From Planctomycetota bacterium (GTDB taxonomy: Bacteria > Planctomycetota > UBA1135 > GCA-002748355): a stretch of 35,881 nt of DNA. The stretch is taken from positions 1 to 35,881 of the forward strand of contig NYZE01000049.1 of the NCBI GenBank assembly GCA_002685965.1, given 5' to 3'. The position numbers and the translations under genes are program-made. Shown here in pieces: positions 32,686 through 35,881 of the stretch; the stretch's first letter is position 1, and the number at the start of each line of letters is the position of its first letter. The notes below the pieces were generated by a model. It had not been told where the DNA came from and searched no databases. It was given only the letters and a program-made list of their open reading frames with translations.

Positions 32686-32709
32686 CGTCTGGGTCTATCG
32701 TCTGGGTCT
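32662..32709. repeat. Overlapping short tandem duplications at the tatA 5' end
   Basis: GAAAGCCATCGTCTG occurs twice in tandem at 32662-32691, and ATCGTCTGGGTCT occurs twice in tandem at 32684-32709. The first pair is in frame (5 codons, MAFQT then MAFTV) and duplicates the tatA start codon. The second lies in the leader. Confidence 0.9.
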
Positions 32710-32715
32710 ACTGCA

Positions 32716-32721
32716 TTTATA
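32716..32721 (-). promoter_or_regulatory. Candidate -10 box upstream of tatA
   Basis: TATAAA on the minus strand, in an otherwise GC-rich gap, lies 31 bp before the first tatA ATG. The -35 region is weak. It follows a terminator-like hairpin, so a new transcript for tatA-ispB and onwards may begin here. Confidence 0.4.
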
Positions 32722-32752
32722 GGATAGCGGTGGACGCGCCAAAAGTCCTTCG

Positions 32753-32773
32753 GGTTGCACCTTCCGTGCAACC
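32753..32773 (-). terminator. Hairpin after the sucCD operon, possible terminator
   Basis: GGTTGCAC and GTGCAACC form a perfect 8-bp stem around a 5-base loop, 38 bp beyond the end of the membrane-protein gene. On the minus strand a short CTTTT follows nine bases later, so termination may be weak. It separates the sucC-sucD unit from tatA. Confidence 0.5.
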
Positions 32774-32811
32774 TCCCGTGCTCGAAACCTCCCGACCAGC
32801 AGCGCTCCTCG

Positions 32812-33285
32812 CTACTCCGCCTTGTTGGCCGAGAACCCCGCCTTGTTGGCTCGCCACCATTTCTCCCACTGCTCGGCATCCTCGGGCAAGTCCTGGCCCG
32901 TAACCCGGCGCAGTTGATCGACGACCTTGCCCCGCACCTCGGCATCCTCGGTGCGCAGAGTGCCGATCAAGATGTCGATCGCGGCGCGGTGCTTCTTGTA
33001 GTCCTTGCCGTAGATCGTCTGCATGAAGCCCTCGTGCGCTTCGAGCAGGTCGCGGAAAGAACTCTGCAGCCGTTGCCGCTCGAACACGACCGCCGCCATG
33101 TAGACGAAGAGCATGCCGAGCCCGATTCGCGTAAGCGGGTTCATCCACGACGGCACCGGGCCACCCAGGATCTCGAACAGCGCGAGCATGACGAAGGCCA
33201 AGCCCATGAGGATCAGCAAGAGCGGCGTGCGCCCCTGCTTCTGATCGATTCGCTGCAGAACTTCGCGTTTGACGTCTGCGTCCAT
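32812..33285 (-). CDS. Small membrane protein of unknown function with HEAT-like tail
   Basis: This 157-residue protein was not recognised. A charged N-terminus (MDADVKREVLQRIDQKQGR) precedes two hydrophobic segments at about residues 21-43 and 51-68. The rest is cytoplasmic-like and helical: ERQRLQSSFRDLLEAHEGF, then a part resembling a HEAT-type repeat (LRTEDAEVRGKVVDQLRRVTGQDL) and a Trp-rich end (EQWEKWWRANKAGF). The LRRVTGQDL-x-EQWEKWW pattern resembles endings of HEAT-repeat proteins I associate with planctomycetes; that is memory, not a search. It starts 21 bp after sucD, so it is likely cotranscribed with sucCD. A terminator-like hairpin follows it. Confidence 0.75.
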   Translation of the reverse strand: MDADVKREVLQRIDQKQGRTPLLLILMGLAFVMLALFEILGGPVPSWMNPLTRIGLGMLFVYMAAVVFERQRLQSSFRDLLEAHEGFMQTIYGKDYKKHRAAIDILIGTLRTEDAEVRGKVVDQLRRVTGQDLPEDAEQWEKWWRANKAGFSANKAE

Positions 33286-33306
33286 GTTGCGCCTTCTCGC
33301 GCCGCG

Positions 33307-34191
33307 CTACCCGAGGGCCTCGCGCATCATCTTGCCGATCTCCGATGGGTTGCGCGTGATACGCACACCCGCGTCCTCGAGCGCGGCGATCTTCTCGGTG
33401 GCGGTTCCCTTGCCACCAGCAATGATCGCGCCGGCGTGCCCCATGCGCTTGCCCGGTGGCGCGGTGATGCCGGCAATGAAGCCGACCACGGGCTTCGTCC
33501 CGTGCTCCTTGATCCACGCCGCCGCATCTTCCTCGTCGCTGCCGCCGATCTCGCCGATCATGACGATGCCCTCGGTCTCCGGGTCGGCCTCGAACAACTC
33601 GACGGCCTCTGTGTGATCGATCCCGTGAATCGGATCGCCGCCCATGCCGATGCAGGTCGACTGACCCAGGCCCAGTTCCGACAGCTGCCACACGGCTTCG
33701 TAGGTCAGCGTGCCGGAGCGGGAGATGACGCCGACGCGACCCGGCTTGTGGATGTAACCCGGCATGATCCCGATCTTGCAGCCCTGGTTCTCGCCGGTCG
33801 GCGTGATGATGCCAGGACAGTTCGGCCCGATCAGGCGCACGGCATCGTTGCCGCCCAAGTGGTCCATGACCCGCGCCATGTCCATGACGGGTATCCCTTC
33901 GGTGATCGTCACGATCAACGCGACGCCGGCGTCGGCGGCCTCGAGGATCGCATCAGCGCAGAACGCGGCGGGCACGTAGATGACCGACACGTTGGCGCCG
34001 GTCTCGGTGACTGCCTCAGCGACGGTGTTGAACACTGGCACGCCGTGGACGTCCTGGCCGCCCTTGCCCGGAGTCACGCCGGCGACGACCTGAGTGCCGT
34101 ATTCGAGCATCTGGATCGTGTGAAAGCTGCCGTGGCTTCCCGTGATGCCCTGCACGAGGATCTTGCTGTCGGCTCCAACGAGGATGCTCAT
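33307..34191 (-). CDS. sucD: Succinyl-CoA synthetase alpha subunit
   Basis: This 294-residue subunit binds CoA and carries the phosphorylated His in the tricarboxylic acid cycle step that couples succinyl-CoA cleavage to nucleotide triphosphate synthesis. The N-terminal CoA-binding Rossmann domain contains [11 protein letters not shown] and [11 protein letters not shown]. Then come [10 protein letters not shown] and, in the C-terminal half, the phosphohistidine loop [14 protein letters not shown]. The ATG at 34191 is used because it gives the conserved [15 protein letters not shown] start and overlaps the sucC stop by 4 bp; the frame is open further upstream inside sucC. Length is standard. 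Confidence 0.97.
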   Translation of the reverse strand: MSILVGADSKILVQGITGSHGSFHTIQMLEYGTQVVAGVTPGKGGQDVHGVPVFNTVAEAVTETGANVSVIYVPAAFCADAILEAADAGVALIVTITEGIPVMDMARVMDHLGGNDAVRLIGPNCPGIITPTGENQGCKIGIMPGYIHKPGRVGVISRSGTLTYEAVWQLSELGLGQSTCIGMGGDPIHGIDHTEAVELFEADPETEGIVMIGEIGGSDEEDAAAWIKEHGTKPVVGFIAGITAPPGKRMGHAGAIIAGGKGTATEKIAALEDAGVRITRNPSEIGKMMREALG

Positions 34192-35357
34192 GCCCCACCT
34201 CCGGCCACGGTCACGGCGAGCTTGGCAGCCTCGTCGAGCGAGGACGCGCTCTTGAGCGCGATGCCGCTCTCGGCGAGGATCTCGCGGCCGCGATCGACGT
34301 TCGTGCCCTCGAGTCGCACGACGAGCGGCACAGCCAGCCCGACTTCCTGCGCCGCGTCGACGACGCCTTGCGCGATCACGTCGCACTTTGCGATGCCGCC
34401 GAAGATGTCGACCATGATCGCCTTCACGTTGGCATCCGAGAGCAGGATCTTGAACGCCGCGACGACGCCGTCCTTGGTGACGCTGCCGCCGACGTCGAGG
34501 AAGTTGGCCGGCTCGCCGCCATGCAGCTTGATGATGTCCATCGACGCCATCGCCAGCCCGGCGCCGTTGACCATGCAGCCGATGGTGCCGTCGAGCGCGA
34601 TGTAGTTGAGCTCGTGCTTGGCTGCTTCGGTCTCCTTCTCGTCCTCCTCGGTCAGGTCCCGCAGCTCCTCGATGTCACGGTGCCGGAACAACGCGTTGTC
34701 GTCGAAGTTGATCTTGGCGTCGAGGGCAACCACGTCGCCGTCTTCGGTAACGACGAGCGGGTTGATCTCCGCCAGCGAGCAATCGAGTTCTCCGAAGGCG
34801 CGGGCCAGGGCGATCATGAACTTCACGCCGGCCTTGAACCCTTTGCCGGTCAACCCGAGGTGGAAGGCCAACTTTCGCGCCTGGTAGCCCTGCATGCCGA
34901 GCCCGGGCTCGATCGTCTCCTTGAAGATCTTCTCGGGCGTGTTGGCGGCGACCTCCTCGATGTCCATGCCGCCTTCTTGGCTGGCCATCATCACCGGCTT
35001 GCCCTGGGCGCGATCGACCGTGATCGCGACATAGAGCTCCCTGGCAATGGCGGAGCCCTTCTCGACCCAGACTCGCTGCACGACCTTGCCCTCGGGGCCG
35101 GTCTGGTGCGTGACCAACGACATGCCGAGCATGGCGGCCGTGTAGTTGCGGGCCTCGTCAGCGGTCTTGGCCAGCTTGATGCCGCCACCCTTGCCGCGGC
35201 CACCGGCGTGAATCTGGGCCTTGATGGCGCACACTGGCGCCCCTAGCTCGGCGAATGCCGCCGCGGCCTCCTCGGCGGTCAGCGCGAGCCGACCCTCCGG
35301 AACGGCCACGCCAAACCGAGCCAGCACTTCCTTGGCCTGATACTCGTGGATCTTCAT
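34188..35357 (-). CDS. sucC: Succinyl-CoA synthetase beta subunit
   Basis: This 389-residue subunit has the ATP-grasp domain that binds the nucleotide and grips succinate. It starts [17 protein letters not shown] and contains [19 protein letters not shown], the nucleotide-binding [19 protein letters not shown] and the C-terminal domain with [11 protein letters not shown]-like ([16 protein letters not shown]) and NFLDVGG, then [17 protein letters not shown]. Length and motifs are typical. The start lies 13 bp after a stable leader hairpin (35371-35406), and only a weak AAGAAG precedes it. It is translated together with sucD through a 4-bp overlap. Confidence 0.97.
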   Translation of the reverse strand: MKIHEYQAKEVLARFGVAVPEGRLALTAEEAAAAFAELGAPVCAIKAQIHAGGRGKGGGIKLAKTADEARNYTAAMLGMSLVTHQTGPEGKVVQRVWVEKGSAIARELYVAITVDRAQGKPVMMASQEGGMDIEEVAANTPEKIFKETIEPGLGMQGYQARKLAFHLGLTGKGFKAGVKFMIALARAFGELDCSLAEINPLVVTEDGDVVALDAKINFDDNALFRHRDIEELRDLTEEDEKETEAAKHELNYIALDGTIGCMVNGAGLAMASMDIIKLHGGEPANFLDVGGSVTKDGVVAAFKILLSDANVKAIMVDIFGGIAKCDVIAQGVVDAAQEVGLAVPLVVRLEGTNVDRGREILAESGIALKSASSLDEAAKLAVTVAGGGA

Positions 35358-35370
35358 CGCAACTTCTTTG

Positions 35371-35406
35371 GAGAAGGCGCCGGAGGATAGGTTCTCCGGC
35401 CTTCTT
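35371..35406 (-). promoter_or_regulatory. Stable hairpin in the sucC leader
   Basis: On the minus strand GAAGG-CCGGAG pairs with CTCCGG-(CG bulge)-CCTTC around an 8-base loop, about 11-12 base pairs in all. It ends 13 bases before the sucC ATG and has no T-run behind it. It could set the translation level or stability of sucCD mRNA, or end the upstream transcript inefficiently. Confidence 0.4.
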
Positions 35407-35637
35407 TTGCAGAGTCTCTTTTGCCGAGTCCCTGATTTGCCGGACACCGGAATCCGCGTCCGCCAGAACATCCGCGACCTGATCGAGCGCGGGGCCATTA
35501 CTAATGATCCGGCTGCAGTCGTACCGGTCGCTCGAGGAACCCGACGCCGCGCAGGGCGAAGGCGGCTCCAACGACCAACGCCAAGCGCTGAAGCTGTCGA
35601 AGTACTTCCGCTGCAGCTGGTGCCCGCCGCCTGTACC
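35407..35637. other. Gap between sucC leader and lexA remnant
   Basis: No gene with a proper start was found here. On the minus strand 35400-35500 has a coding-like helical reading ([20 protein letters not shown]), but without a start or end that makes sense. The part 35500-35637 reads in another minus frame as [20 protein letters not shown], followed by LQPDH and a stop. I associate this ending with dispersed intergenic repeats in metagenomic genomes, but cannot confirm it. No clear promoter for sucC was identified. Confidence 0.4.
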
Positions 35638-35881
35638 TCAGTAACGCCGACGAACCTCGACGACCCGGCCGAGGATGCGCAGCGCCGCCGGATCCGGGCG
35701 GATCGGCTCGAAGTCGGAGTTGGCCGGTTCGAGCACCGGCCGTCGGCGCACGAAGCGCAACGTCTTGATCGTGGCCTCGTCGTCGACGAGGGCAGCAACG
35801 ATCTCGCCGGCTTGCGCGGTTTGCTGGCGTCACACGATCACCACGTCGTCGTCTAGAATGCCGGCCTCGCACATGCTGTCA
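35638..35881 (-). pseudogene. lexA: LexA-like repressor, C-terminal protease domain, interrupted by an in-frame TGA
   Basis: Reading in from the right edge on the minus strand, the frame gives [16 protein letters not shown], then TGA (35830-35832), then [26 protein letters not shown] and an ending [13 protein letters not shown]. This is the S24 autoprotease domain of LexA: the catalytic Ser is in DSM and the catalytic Lys in EATIK. In the family the position of the TGA is normally a basic residue (VRRQ or VRKQ), so one C-to-T change of CGA to TGA explains it. If real, the product lacks the catalytic Lys and C-terminal dimer region. The N-terminal DNA-binding part lies outside the window. Sequencing error is an alternative. 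A UmuD-like or phage repressor is possible but less fitting. Confidence 0.8.

Noticed and set aside
32755-34605. A 616-residue plus-strand open frame opposite sucD/sucC
   Set aside because: It is antisense to three well-supported genes and shows the His/Asp/Arg-rich composition of shadow frames.
35395-35500. Coding-like minus-strand stretch ([20 protein letters not shown]) before sucC
   Set aside because: No start codon with a ribosome-binding site, and the frame runs on into a shadow of sucC; it could be a gene remnant but support is too thin.

Overview
The window is about 36 kb of high-GC bacterial chromosome, almost fully coding. It carries a core translation block (thrS-infC-rpmI-rplT-pheS-pheT, with serS beside it), System II cytochrome c maturation genes (ResB, CcsA), tatA, sucCD and a polyprenyl diphosphate synthase. 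These point to a free-living, Gram-negative-type heterotroph. The N-terminal style of an integrase remnant, the long periplasmic extension on CcsA and several secreted proteins of no recognised family would suit Planctomycetota or a similar deep-branching phylum. That placement is inference; no 16S rRNA is present.

Region 1 (1-9424, minus strand) is a tightly coupled six-gene catabolic operon, transcribed iorA-like, iorB, hyuA, hyuB, acyl-CoA dehydrogenase, B12-binding mutase subunit. Neighbouring genes overlap by 4 bp or lie 2 bp apart. Its first gene is the most unusual feature of the window: an indolepyruvate:ferredoxin oxidoreductase alpha chain with a complete GltD/NfnB-type FAD-NAD(P)H module inserted between the thiamine-diphosphate domains and the C-terminal ferredoxin domain. 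This suggests a 2-oxoacid oxidoreductase that can exchange electrons directly with NAD(P).

Region 2 (9425-10095) is a small integration scar: a tRNA-Pro(CGG) gene, three palindromes, an integrase N-terminal fragment, and a fragment with a signal peptide.

Region 3 (10142-15330) has truD coupled to a small cytochrome c'-like lipoprotein (minus strand). Diverging from them is a plus-strand operon of two 23S rRNA methyltransferases (RlmI-like, RlmL-like) overlapping an M28 peptidase.

Region 4 (15402-23719, minus) is the translation block: serS, thrS, infC, rpmI, rplT, pheS, pheT. Region 5 (23729-33285, minus) holds a 717-residue secreted protein of unknown function, a rhomboid protease, CcsA, ResB, a lipoprotein with a duplicated domain, a trans-polyprenyl synthase, TatA (with tandem duplications at its 5' end) and a small two-helix membrane protein. 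Region 6 (33307-35881, minus) has sucD, sucC and, at the edge, the C-terminal part of a LexA-like repressor interrupted by an in-frame TGA. From 15402 to the right edge every gene is on the minus strand.
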